Origin: an uncultured Lachnospiraceae bacterium
GTDB taxonomy: Bacteria; Bacillota; Clostridia; Lachnospirales; Lachnospiraceae
Direction: 5' to 3'
Assembly: GCA_947175845.1 (NCBI GenBank)
Contig: CAMWOK010000024.1
Span: forward strand, 1 to 18,471
Length of the DNA: 18,471 nt
Under the pieces are notes generated by a model. It was not told the origin of the DNA and ran no database searches. It saw only the letters and a list, made by a program, of their open reading frames with translations. Positions 7,047 through 13,857 of the stretch are shown in pieces. The translations under genes and the position numbers were made by a program. Numbering within the stretch: the first letter of the stretch is position 1; every line of letters starts with the position of its first letter.

Positions 7047-7832
7047 TCAGCAGTTTTTGAACGGCTCCTTCACCTTCTCCTTGTTCTTGTCAAGGAAGAA
7101 CGCCATGCCATATTTCTGATCCTCTGTCTCGAAGCAGTCCCCGAATAATTTTTCCTCAATGACAATCGCCTTGTCCATGTCGACATCAAGACCGTCATTG
7201 ATTGCCTTCTTGCAGTTGCGCACTGCAATCGGCGCATTCTTTGCAATGCCTGCCGCCATCTTCTCAGCCTGTGCCATCAGCTCCTCCGCAGGATACACTG
7301 CGTTCACCAGACCGATGCGGAGCGCCTCGTCCGCCTTGATGTTTCTCGCCGTGTAAATCATCTGCTTTGCCATGCCTGCACCGACAAGGCGCGCAAGCCT
7401 CTGTGTGCCGCCGAAGCCCGGCGTGATGCCAAGGCCGACCTCAGGCTGTCCAAACACCGCGTTCTCGGAGCAGATTCGGATGTCACAGCTCATCGAAATC
7501 TCGCAGCCGCCGCCGAGCGCAAAGCCGTTCACTGCCGCAATCACAGGAACAGGGAATGTCTCAAGCTTTCTGAACACGTCATTTCCCTTCTTGCCAAACG
7601 CCTCGCCCTCCGCCTTTGTGAGCGTGCTCATCTCGCCGATATCTGCGCCTGCAACGAAGGACTTCGCGCCTGCACCCGTGAGGATCAGGCATCTCACCTC
7701 GTCGAGATTGACAGCGTCAAGCGTCGCGTCGAGCTCGTCGAGAACCTGGGAGTTGAGCGCGTTGAGCGCCTTCTCACGGTTGATTGTAATCTTGCCGACC
7801 GCACCGTTTACTTCATAAAGTATGTATTCCAT
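7047..7832 (-). CDS. crt: Crotonase, 3-hydroxybutyryl-CoA dehydratase
   Basis: Crt, 261 aa, dehydrates 3-hydroxybutyryl-CoA to crotonyl-CoA. Enoyl-CoA hydratase features: SFVAGADIGEM at about 58-68 (oxyanion hole), NGFALGGGCEISMSCD with Glu111, and FGQPEVGLGITPGFGGTQRL with Glu131. These two Glu residues correspond to the catalytic pair of rat crotonase. The frame could start at a TTG at 7844, but the ATG at 7832 has GGAGG 5 nt upstream and is preferred. It sits 25 nt after thl. Confidence 0.96.
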   Translation of the reverse strand: MEYILYEVNGAVGKITINREKALNALNSQVLDELDATLDAVNLDEVRCLILTGAGAKSFVAGADIGEMSTLTKAEGEAFGKKGNDVFRKLETFPVPVIAAVNGFALGGGCEISMSCDIRICSENAVFGQPEVGLGITPGFGGTQRLARLVGAGMAKQMIYTARNIKADEALRIGLVNAVYPAEELMAQAEKMAAGIAKNAPIAVRNCKKAINDGLDVDMDKAIVIEEKLFGDCFETEDQKYGMAFFLDKNKEKVKEPFKNC

Positions 7833-7857
7833 GCTTACCTCCAATCGTTTAAACCGG

Positions 7858-9042
7858 TTATTCGTACTTCTTCACTACAGTAGAGCAGCCCATACCACCG
7901 CCGATGCACAGTGTTGCGAGACCGGTGTTTGCGCCCTTTGCCTCCATCTCGTGAAGCAGTGTAACCAGAATGCGGCAGCCGGAAGCTCCTACCGGATGGC
8001 CCAGCGCGATTGCACCGCCGTTTGGATTGAGCTGCTTATCCACATCGATGCCAAGGTCTCTGCCGACTGCGATCGACTGTGCCGCAAACGCCTCGTTTGC
8101 CTCGATAATGTCAAAGTCCTCGATCTTCATGCCTGTCTTGTCCAGAACTTTTTTGGTAGATGCGACAGGTCCGATACCCATAACTTCAGGTCTCACGCCT
8201 GCGAGCGCTCCTGCAACCCACTCTGCCATGGGAGTCACGCCCAGCTCCTTTGCCTTCTCCTCGCTCATGACAACAATCGCAGCCGCGCCGTCGTTGATGC
8301 CGGAAGCGTTTCCTGCTGTGACATATTTATCCTTGTTGATGGGGCGCAGCTTTGCAAGTCCCTCGATCGTGGAGCCTGCTCTTGGTCCCTCGTCAACCTT
8401 GAACTCTACCATTTCCTTTTTCTTCTTTACCATCACCGGAACGATCTCCTTGTCGAATGCGCCGGACTTCTGAGCCGCCTCAGCCTTCTGCTGGCTCTTC
8501 AGCGCAAACTCGTCGAGCTCCTCGCGCGTGATTTTCCACTCGTCGCAGATATTATCCGCCGTCTGGATCATGTGATAGTCGTTGAACGCATCCCAGAGCG
8601 CATCTTTGATCATGGTGTCAACCAGCACGCCGTTGTTCATGCGATAGCCGAAACGTGCATTAGGAAGTGCAAACGGAGCCATGGACATATTCTCCATACC
8701 GCCTGCCACAACGATATCCGCATCCCCTGCCAGAATCATCTGCGCAGCCATGTTGACGCAGTTTAAGCCGGATCCGCACACAACGTTCACGGTGACTGCC
8801 GGTGTCTCGATGGGAAGCCCTGCCTTGATGGATGACTGGCGGGCAACATTCTGTCCGAGTCCTGCCTGGATAACACATCCCATGTACACATGATCAACCT
8901 TGTCAGCCGGAACGCCCGCCCTGTTGAGGGCCTCCTTGATCACGATCGCCCCAAGCTCCGAAGCCGGAGTTGTGCTGAGCGAACCGCCCATAGTGCCGAT
9001 TGCGGTACGGCATGCACCTGCCAATACAATTTTCTTTGCCAT
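7858..9042 (-). CDS. thl: Acetyl-CoA acetyltransferase (thiolase)
   Basis: Thiolase, 394 aa, condenses two acetyl-CoA to acetoacetyl-CoA, the first step of butyrate synthesis. The acylated Cys89 lies in NVVCGSGLNCVNMA. His349 lies in NGGAIALGHPVGASG and Cys379 in TLCIGGGMG, giving the complete catalytic set. Of two in-frame ATGs, I choose 9042 because GGAGG lies 8 nt before it; the ATG at 9057 overlaps that ribosome site. It is the first gene of the six-gene operon and follows a leader of about 217 nt from the predicted promoter. Confidence 0.96.
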   Translation of the reverse strand: MAKKIVLAGACRTAIGTMGGSLSTTPASELGAIVIKEALNRAGVPADKVDHVYMGCVIQAGLGQNVARQSSIKAGLPIETPAVTVNVVCGSGLNCVNMAAQMILAGDADIVVAGGMENMSMAPFALPNARFGYRMNNGVLVDTMIKDALWDAFNDYHMIQTADNICDEWKITREELDEFALKSQQKAEAAQKSGAFDKEIVPVMVKKKKEMVEFKVDEGPRAGSTIEGLAKLRPINKDKYVTAGNASGINDGAAAIVVMSEEKAKELGVTPMAEWVAGALAGVRPEVMGIGPVASTKKVLDKTGMKIEDFDIIEANEAFAAQSIAVGRDLGIDVDKQLNPNGGAIALGHPVGASGCRILVTLLHEMEAKGANTGLATLCIGGGMGCSTVVKKYE

Positions 9043-9071
9043 TATCTTTTCCTCCATCCTTTATACTCTCG

Positions 9072-9103
9072 CGGTGGGCTGCTGTACCGCTACAGCCGCC
9101 CAC
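9072..9103 (-). repeat. Strong hairpin in the thl 5' leader
   Basis: Minus-strand GGTGGGCGGCTGTA (9103-9090) pairs with TACAGCAGCCCACC (9085-9072) with one mismatch and a 4-nt loop. The hairpin ends about 17 nt before the thl GGAGG. No T-run follows, so it is not a terminator. A role in mRNA 5'-end stability or processing is an inference. Confidence 0.65.
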
Positions 9104-9266
9104 CAGTTTCCACGTGACTGTGATTTTTATGACAATAGCTCAGGAAATTTGAAAAATGCACAAAAAAATATTGCAGATTTTCGCGAAACAACGTTTTTCA
9201 TGTGCAGTCCTTTGTGCAGTATTCAATATTTGCCCGTCCATTGCAGCAATCACAATCATTGTGCTT

Positions 9267-9295
9267 ATTTTATCACATTGTTAAAAAAAAAGCAA
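9267..9295 (-). promoter_or_regulatory. Promoter of the butyrate operon
   Basis: The -35 TTGCTT (9295-9290) and -10 TAAAAT (9272-9267) are 17 nt apart on the minus strand; the start should be near 9260. The rest of the 383-nt gap 9043-9425 is leader with a strong hairpin (9072-9103), a TGTGCAG direct repeat (9201-9207, 9213-9219), and the palindrome TTTCGCGAAA (9179-9188). The part from 9296 to 9425 lies after the M23 gene and shows no clear terminator. Confidence 0.7.
9278..9295. promoter_or_regulatory. Candidate Rex operator over the thl promoter
   Basis: The plus strand reads TTGTTAA, four A, AAAGCAA. This matches the Rex consensus TTGTTAA-N4-TTAACAA at 11 of 14 defined positions, with the left half perfect. 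It covers the -35 box and the start of the spacer, where a bound repressor would block RNA polymerase. Rex is an NADH/NAD-sensing repressor known to control butyrate and alcohol genes in Clostridia. The A-tract could in part produce this match by chance. Confidence 0.5.
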
Positions 9296-9425
9296 TCTAT
9301 TTATCTTTTGATATTTGCGACAATATTGACGAATTTTTCCAGCCGGAATTATCCATTTTTGTGGAACCCGTTTCCGTTCCTGAATATTTGTTCCCGCAAC
9401 CATTGTACATTCTCACCATTCGTCA

Positions 9426-10460
9426 TTATTCCTGCGGCGCACTGCCCGGCTCGGGCGCGGCGGGAACGACCGGGTCCCGCATCTGGTATCTGCGGTCCCA
9501 CTCCTTCGTGAAGTCGTCCCGCTCCACATCGCATCTGTGGGCGCTCAGAAATCCTGCCAGCTGGTAAAAGTCAACCCATATCTCATTGTTCCCGTCCTTC
9601 TGGGACTCGTCAAAAATCAGCTGCAGGCCCACATGGAGATGCACGGTCTTGATATTGTTCACGTTCTCCTTGTCGCTGTAGCCCGTGTGCCCCATATAAC
9701 CAATCACATCCCCCGCAGTGACATAGTCCCCCTCCTTGAGTCCCTCCGCATAGGGCCTGTTCTGCCTGAGATGCGCGTAGTAGTAATAGCGCTTGCTGTC
9801 AAAACTGCGGATACCGATGCGCCACCCGCCGTAGCGGTTCCATCCGAGCGCCTCGACATAGCCGGACTCGATCGCGATGATCGGTGTACCGACAAGCCCC
9901 ATCATGTCATGGCCGAGATGCTGCCTCTTGTACCCGAAATCCCTGCCGACGCCGAAGTCATCATAATCCTGGTAGGAAAATCCGGCCGCGATCGGCGAGA
10001 ATGCCTTCAGCCCATATTTTTTCTGATAGGTTCCGCTCTCGTCGGCGATCTCATACTCCCCCACCATGCCGCCGAGCACCGCGGAGTACGCCTCATAATA
10101 ATATGGAAAGTACTGATACTTTTCTCTCAGATCCGCCTCCGTCACTTCCCCGGCTGCAAGCTTTGTTGCAATCTCGTCGATATACGCCGTCGATTTGCCA
10201 TCAAACTCCCCGCCGCCGCGCACTGCGGCGTAGGCGAGCAGCACAATCCAGTCGAGATGCACCTCTGACTCATACGATTCTATGTCCATCAGGCACGCCT
10301 TCTTCATGGCCTCCTTCGACGCGTTAAAGTCCACCCATTTAATAAAATTCTCATTTGTCTGGCTGACTGGCAGCTCCCCTTCCCTGCTCTCATACCAAAA
10401 AATCCCTGCCGCCAGCGCAAGTGCCGCCAGAACCAGGCATGTCATCCTTTTACTTCCCAC
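9426..10460 (-). CDS. Membrane-anchored M23 metallopeptidase
   Basis: This 344-aa protein has an N-terminal membrane segment or signal peptide (about residues 7-22), an alpha-helical extracytoplasmic region (40-150), and a LytM/M23 domain. Zinc ligands are visible: His181 and Asp185 in RQHLGHDMMG, and His276 in HLHVG, with H274 and His230 as catalytic candidates. Such enzymes cut peptide cross-bridges of peptidoglycan. The GTG at 10460 gives a Lys/Arg-bearing N-terminus suited to membrane insertion, whereas the ATG at 10445 (GGGAAG about 7 nt upstream) would remove it; the start is uncertain. It follows the MotB-like gene by 125 nt, where a TATAAT (10494-10499) without a good -35 could give it some own transcription. 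It may act with that motor pair, or be independent. Confidence 0.9.
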   Translation of the reverse strand: MGSKRMTCLVLAALALAAGIFWYESREGELPVSQTNENFIKWVDFNASKEAMKKACLMDIESYESEVHLDWIVLLAYAAVRGGGEFDGKSTAYIDEIATKLAAGEVTEADLREKYQYFPYYYEAYSAVLGGMVGEYEIADESGTYQKKYGLKAFSPIAAGFSYQDYDDFGVGRDFGYKRQHLGHDMMGLVGTPIIAIESGYVEALGWNRYGGWRIGIRSFDSKRYYYYAHLRQNRPYAEGLKEGDYVTAGDVIGYMGHTGYSDKENVNNIKTVHLHVGLQLIFDESQKDGNNEIWVDFYQLAGFLSAHRCDVERDDFTKEWDRRYQMRDPVVPAAPEPGSAPQE

Positions 10461-10584
10461 ACAATCACCATTTCGTCAACACATTATCGGTTCATTATAT
10501 GCGCTGCAAAACCGCGGTATTCACTTGCGCCCGGGCGTGTGTGAAAAATGTGCGCTGTGCTCTTGCTGTGCCGGGGCTGTGTCC

Positions 10585-11508
10585 TTACTGCTGCTCAAGT
10601 ATTGCGGCAATCTTCTTGATCATCTCGTCCTCCTTCAGCCGGAATTTGATCTCCACCCTTCTCGACGCCGCCATATCCACCCGATCTGTTGGATTTCCCG
10701 CATCGTCCGTCTGGTAGACCGGACTGCTCCACGATTTGCCGTTCACGGTCAAAAGCCTCTGCAGCTGCTCAATCTTTGCCTCGCTCAATCCGTTGCTTTT
10801 GTTCAGGCAGAAATCTGCCACGGCGTTGGCGCGCTCATAGGACAGCTCCATATTGCTCTGATAGCCTCCGTCGGTGTCCGTGTGTCCCTCTATAATAATT
10901 TCGGCAATGTACCCCCGGAACTGATCCTGGAGCAGCACATCCAGATACATCGGGATAATGTTTTTCAATGTCTCCCTGCTTTCCGCTGTCAGCGAAGCGC
11001 TGTTATAGCGGAAAAGCACATCCGAGGAGAATGTGATAGAGCCGGTCTGCGCATCCACTTTCATCGTGGAGTTGCTGAACGCGGACTGCAGCGCGCCGAT
11101 AATATCCGTGCGGATGCCCACGATATCCTGCAGTTCCTGCTTTGTCGTCGTCAGCTCCTGTCTGGCATTCTCTATCTCCAGATATGCATGGTTCAACTCT
11201 TCCTGCGTCAGGGCAGCCTGCTCGTACGCCTGCTGCAGCTGCGCCAGGGAGGACGCAAGCTCCTCATTGGACTTTTCCAGCTCCGCCTTGGAAAATTCCA
11301 GGTCCTCGATTGTGATATCCAGCTCGCTCTGCGCCGCGCTGAGCTCCAGCCTTGTTTTGTCGAGATCGTTCGTCTTCTGCCTGTATATGGCCAGCGTGAT
11401 CGCTATCAGCAAAATAAATATCAGCAGAAGCGCTGCCATCATATCCGAGTAGGACTGCCAGTAGCTGTGCTCCGCAAAGGCTTCTCTGTGTCTTCGTCTA
11501 TTTTTCAT
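10585..11508 (-). CDS. OmpA/MotB-like, ZorB-like peptidoglycan-binding motor subunit
   Basis: This 307-aa protein has a short basic cytoplasmic start (KNRRRHRE), one membrane helix (about 22-42) that opens with SDMMAALLLIF, a coiled coil (about 47-130), and an OmpA C-terminal domain. Asp22 sits where MotB, TolR and ZorB carry the proton-binding Asp. The OmpA part shows ILFRYN-like VLFRYNSASL, IIIEGHTDTDGG and MAASRRVEIKF; Asp211 and Arg283/284 match the peptidoglycan-binding residues. Its ATG overlaps the stop of the channel gene by 11 nt, so the two are translated together. The long coiled coil would let the wall-binding domain reach across a thick Gram-positive wall zone. There are no flagellar genes nearby, so a flagellar MotB role is less likely. 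Confidence 0.9.
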   Translation of the reverse strand: MKNRRRHREAFAEHSYWQSYSDMMAALLLIFILLIAITLAIYRQKTNDLDKTRLELSAAQSELDITIEDLEFSKAELEKSNEELASSLAQLQQAYEQAALTQEELNHAYLEIENARQELTTTKQELQDIVGIRTDIIGALQSAFSNSTMKVDAQTGSITFSSDVLFRYNSASLTAESRETLKNIIPMYLDVLLQDQFRGYIAEIIIEGHTDTDGGYQSNMELSYERANAVADFCLNKSNGLSEAKIEQLQRLLTVNGKSWSSPVYQTDDAGNPTDRVDMAASRRVEIKFRLKEDEMIKKIAAILEQQ

Positions 11509-12661
11509 ATAAATTCCTCATCTGCTCAAATGTGTACAGCTGGCTGCCGATCTCGTCGCTCATCTCCCTGCACATGTCCGCCAGCAGTTCTTTCTGTTCT
11601 TCCAGCTGTCCCGCAAATACCTCCTGGCGCTCTATGACGCGCGCAAGCGCCTCCTGCACGTCGCGGTTTACCTCCACCAGGGCCGTGACCGCATCCACCA
11701 TCTGCGCGACATTGGCTGCGCTGGCGGCCTGCGCCTCCCCCGCACTCCTCAGCACACTTCCAAGCTTCTTAAAATCCGTATTTAAAGCCGACTGCATCTG
11801 CTCTGTAAATCTGTCCACGATGCGCCCCACGCCCGCTGTCTGCTCCGCCGCACTGCCTTTCATCATGTCGAGCATCTGCCTTAAGGAACTTGCCATTCCC
11901 GCCTGATAGACAAGCATCGTCGCAGAGTTTTCATCGTCTCTTGCCGCGGACGGCTGCGCGATCTGCCGGAACGCACTTAAAAATTCATCCAGCTTCTGAT
12001 ACGCGTCCGCCATGATGCTCCGGTAGATAATGTGGAACACCAGCGAGAAGAAGATGCCGTACACCGAGGTGTGGAACGCCACTTTCATGCCGGAAAGCAG
12101 CGCCCCCACATTGTCAGAAATCGTAAAAATATCGTCCCCGCTGAATGCGCCAAGCCCCATGGACAGCCCGAGAAAGGTTCCCAGAATCCCCATGCCCGTA
12201 AGGGTCCCCGGCACGCCGGAGTTAAAGAAATTCATGCTTACCCGGTCCAGGAGATCCTCATTGATATATTCCTCCAGATCGCAGGACACACCGACGCCCC
12301 GCCGCGTCTTTGCCGCTTTTACCCGCAGACAGTACCTGTCGAACGCATCCTGCAGCACTTTTTCCTCAAAAAGTGACGTGTTGTCTCTGTAATCTGCCCA
12401 CAGATTCTTTTCGTCCGCCTCCTCATACTCCTCCCACAGGCGCTGTCCGGCATCTTCGAGCGCGCGGGTCACTCTGCCCAGCCTGCCGAAACTGACGGCG
12501 GATATGACAAAGAGAATCCCGATGAGAAGCAGAAATCCGATGTTGATGACAAGGTTTACGGATGACTGCCATTCCCCCGTAAACACTCCGTTCAAATACA
12601 ACACAAAAACCACAACAATGACATACAAAAAAAATAGTACATAATACAGATTTCTTTTCAT
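11498..12661 (-). CDS. MotA/TolQ/ExbB-like, ZorA-like proton channel subunit
   Basis: This 387-aa membrane protein has four likely helices (about 5-25, 35-58, 148-173 and 186-213). The second pair carries the family core: NSGVPGTLTGMGILGTFLGLSMGLGAF and LLSGMKVAFHTSVYGIFFSLVFHIIYR. A cytoplasmic region lies between helices 2 and 3, as in this family, and a coiled-coil-rich tail of about 170 residues follows (240-387). ZorA proteins have this plan with a longer tail; the E. coli protein is roughly 700 aa. With the next gene it should form a proton-driven rotary unit in the membrane. The ATG at 12661 follows GGACGGG and AAAGG bases. It lies downstream of the hpf terminator, so it probably has its own promoter, which I could not place with confidence. 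Confidence 0.88.
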   Translation of the reverse strand: MKRNLYYVLFFLYVIVVVFVLYLNGVFTGEWQSSVNLVINIGFLLLIGILFVISAVSFGRLGRVTRALEDAGQRLWEEYEEADEKNLWADYRDNTSLFEEKVLQDAFDRYCLRVKAAKTRRGVGVSCDLEEYINEDLLDRVSMNFFNSGVPGTLTGMGILGTFLGLSMGLGAFSGDDIFTISDNVGALLSGMKVAFHTSVYGIFFSLVFHIIYRSIMADAYQKLDEFLSAFRQIAQPSAARDDENSATMLVYQAGMASSLRQMLDMMKGSAAEQTAGVGRIVDRFTEQMQSALNTDFKKLGSVLRSAGEAQAASAANVAQMVDAVTALVEVNRDVQEALARVIERQEVFAGQLEEQKELLADMCREMSDEIGSQLYTFEQMRNLYEK

Positions 12662-12771
12662 TCTTATTCCCGTCCTTTTCCTTTCGTACTTTCTTTCAGA
12701 TAGTATTTCGTTTATCTCTGGAAACGATTCTTACAGTTTATGGCTGCCCGCTGTAAAGTCCTGCGAAAAGA

Positions 12772-12796
12772 ACAGGCACCAAAACCCGGTGCCTGT
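12772..12796 (-). terminator. Terminator after hpf
   Basis: A perfect 9-bp stem (ACAGGCACC with GGTGCCTGT) has a 7-nt loop and is followed on the minus strand by TCTTTTC. It lies 15 nt past the hpf stop and separates hpf from the motor-like genes. Confidence 0.8.
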
Positions 12797-12810
12797 CCAC
12801 TGATCACTAT

Positions 12811-13344
12811 TTAATTTTCCGGCTCGATCAGGCCATACGTGTTTCCCTTGCGCTTGTAAACCACGTTCACCTCGTCTGTCTCCGCGTTGCAGAACACATA
12901 GAAATCGTGTCCGAGCAGTTCCATCTGGACACACGCGTCCTCGGGATACATCGGCTTGATGTCGAACTTTTTGGTGCGGACAATCCGAACTTCCTCCTCG
13001 TCCACCGCGTGCTCATTCTCTATGAAATCGGTCCTGAGGCTCGCCGCGCCCGCCTGCTGCTCTGCCCTGAATTTGTTCTTATATTTCTTTAACTGCCGCT
13101 CAATCACTTCTGCTGCGAGGTCAACAGACACATACATATCATTGCTCACCTGCTCGGAGCGTATGATATTTCCCTTGACAGGAATGGTGACCTCTATCTT
13201 CTGCCGCTCCTTCTCGACACTTAATGTCGCATGTACCTCCGTTTCTGGCGTGAAATACTTCTCCAGCTTGCCGATCTTGTCCTCAACTGCCGCCTTCAGC
13301 CCGGGCGTCACGTCGATGTTCTTGCCACTGATAATAAATTTCAT
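12811..13344 (-). CDS. hpf: Ribosome hibernation-promoting factor, long form
   Basis: HPF, 177 aa, binds idle 70S ribosomes and, in the long form, dimerises them to 100S particles during starvation. The N-terminal YfiA/RaiA domain is visible (MKFIISGKNIDVTPGLKAAVEDKIGKLEKYF-type start, then ATLSVEKERQKIEVTI and ERQLKKYKNKF). A charged linker follows, then the C-terminal dimerisation domain (about 118-177) with VRTKKFDIKPMYPEDACVQMELLGHDFYVF. The frame opens at a GTG at 13365, but the ATG at 13344 with AAGGG about 11 nt upstream gives the conserved N-terminus. It is transcribed alone from a strong promoter and has its own terminator. Confidence 0.96.
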   Translation of the reverse strand: MKFIISGKNIDVTPGLKAAVEDKIGKLEKYFTPETEVHATLSVEKERQKIEVTIPVKGNIIRSEQVSNDMYVSVDLAAEVIERQLKKYKNKFRAEQQAGAASLRTDFIENEHAVDEEEVRIVRTKKFDIKPMYPEDACVQMELLGHDFYVFCNAETDEVNVVYKRKGNTYGLIEPEN

Positions 13345-13411
13345 TCTGTCCACATCCCTTCGCACTTAATTTAGGACACGTATGAAATATGCCCTAGTAA
13401 ACTGTAAATTG

Positions 13412-13440
13412 ATTATATCATATCCTTTTCATTTTTCCAA
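13412..13440 (-). promoter_or_regulatory. Promoter of hpf
   Basis: On the minus strand the -35 TTGGAA (13440-13435) and a perfect -10 TATAAT (13417-13412) are 17 nt apart, with an extended TG motif before the -10. Transcription should start near 13405, about 60 nt before the hpf ATG. Confidence 0.8.
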
Positions 13441-13608
13441 TATTTTTTGTAAATATAATCTAATTTTTTTTGTTTTAACACTCTTTTTTTAGACAATTTT
13501 CAGCAAGATTTTATGCAAAAAACTGTCAACGCATTTATGATAAGTTTTTCAAAAAATTACCATTTTCGTGTTTTTTAACAAAACATGCTTTCGCTTACAA
13601 TCTCTTTG

Positions 13609-13706
13609 TTTTCCACAAGAAAACCCGTTCCAATCTGTGGATATTGTGGATAAATCGGTGTATAAGTCAATTTTACGCTCTTTTCCACTTTTTCCTGTGT
13701 GGATAA
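13609..13706. other. Cluster of DnaA-box-like 9-mers in an AT-rich gap
   Basis: Two perfect DnaA boxes (TGTGGATAA on the plus strand, TTATCCACA on the minus) lie at 13645-13653 and 13698-13706. An 8/9 match, TGTGGATAT at 13636-13644, directly abuts the first. Another 8/9 match, TTTTCCACA, lies at 13609-13617, and a 7/9 match, TTTTCCACT, at 13681-13689. The flanks (13430-13600) are very AT-rich. No dnaA, dnaN or rpmH gene is nearby, so this may be a DnaA titration or regulatory site rather than the chromosome origin. The rest of the gap 13345-13857 holds the hpf promoter and the terminator of the NlpC/P60 gene. Confidence 0.5.
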
Positions 13707-13817
13707 GTTGTGAACGTATAAAAAAATGACTGTTGTGTCACAAAAGAATATTGGTATTTTTTTGTGCAGTTTTTTCTAACTTCCCTGTGGCGCGCCGAGC
13801 ACACGCCAAACACAAAA

Positions 13818-13845
13818 AGGATGGATAACAACTGCTATCCATCCT
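13818..13845 (-). terminator. Terminator after the NlpC/P60 gene
   Basis: A perfect 10-bp stem (AGGATGGATA with TATCCATCCT) has an 8-nt loop and is followed on the minus strand by TTTTGTGTTT. It lies 13 nt past the stop codon. This is a typical intrinsic terminator. Confidence 0.9.
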
Positions 13846-13857
13846 GCCTGATATGAA

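Noticed and set aside
10282..11637. Long plus-strand open frame (451 codons) opposite the MotB-like gene
   Set aside because: It is antisense to a gene with clear domains. Its Leu/Arg/His-rich product has no recognisable motif, and the length reflects codon bias of the opposite strand.
9426..12661. A complete Zorya defence system
   Set aside because: Only the ZorAB-like motor pair is present. No ZorC/ZorD (EH-domain, helicase) or ZorE (HNH) gene lies on either side in this window.
13564..13581. A second Rex site around TTAACAA at 13575
   Set aside because: The matching left half is absent, with only two or three of seven bases fitting, and the region is AT-rich enough to give TTAACAA by chance.
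13609..13706. Calling the DnaA-box cluster the chromosome origin
   Set aside because: The usual marker genes (dnaA, dnaN, rpmH) are absent, and origin assignment needs whole-genome skew data.
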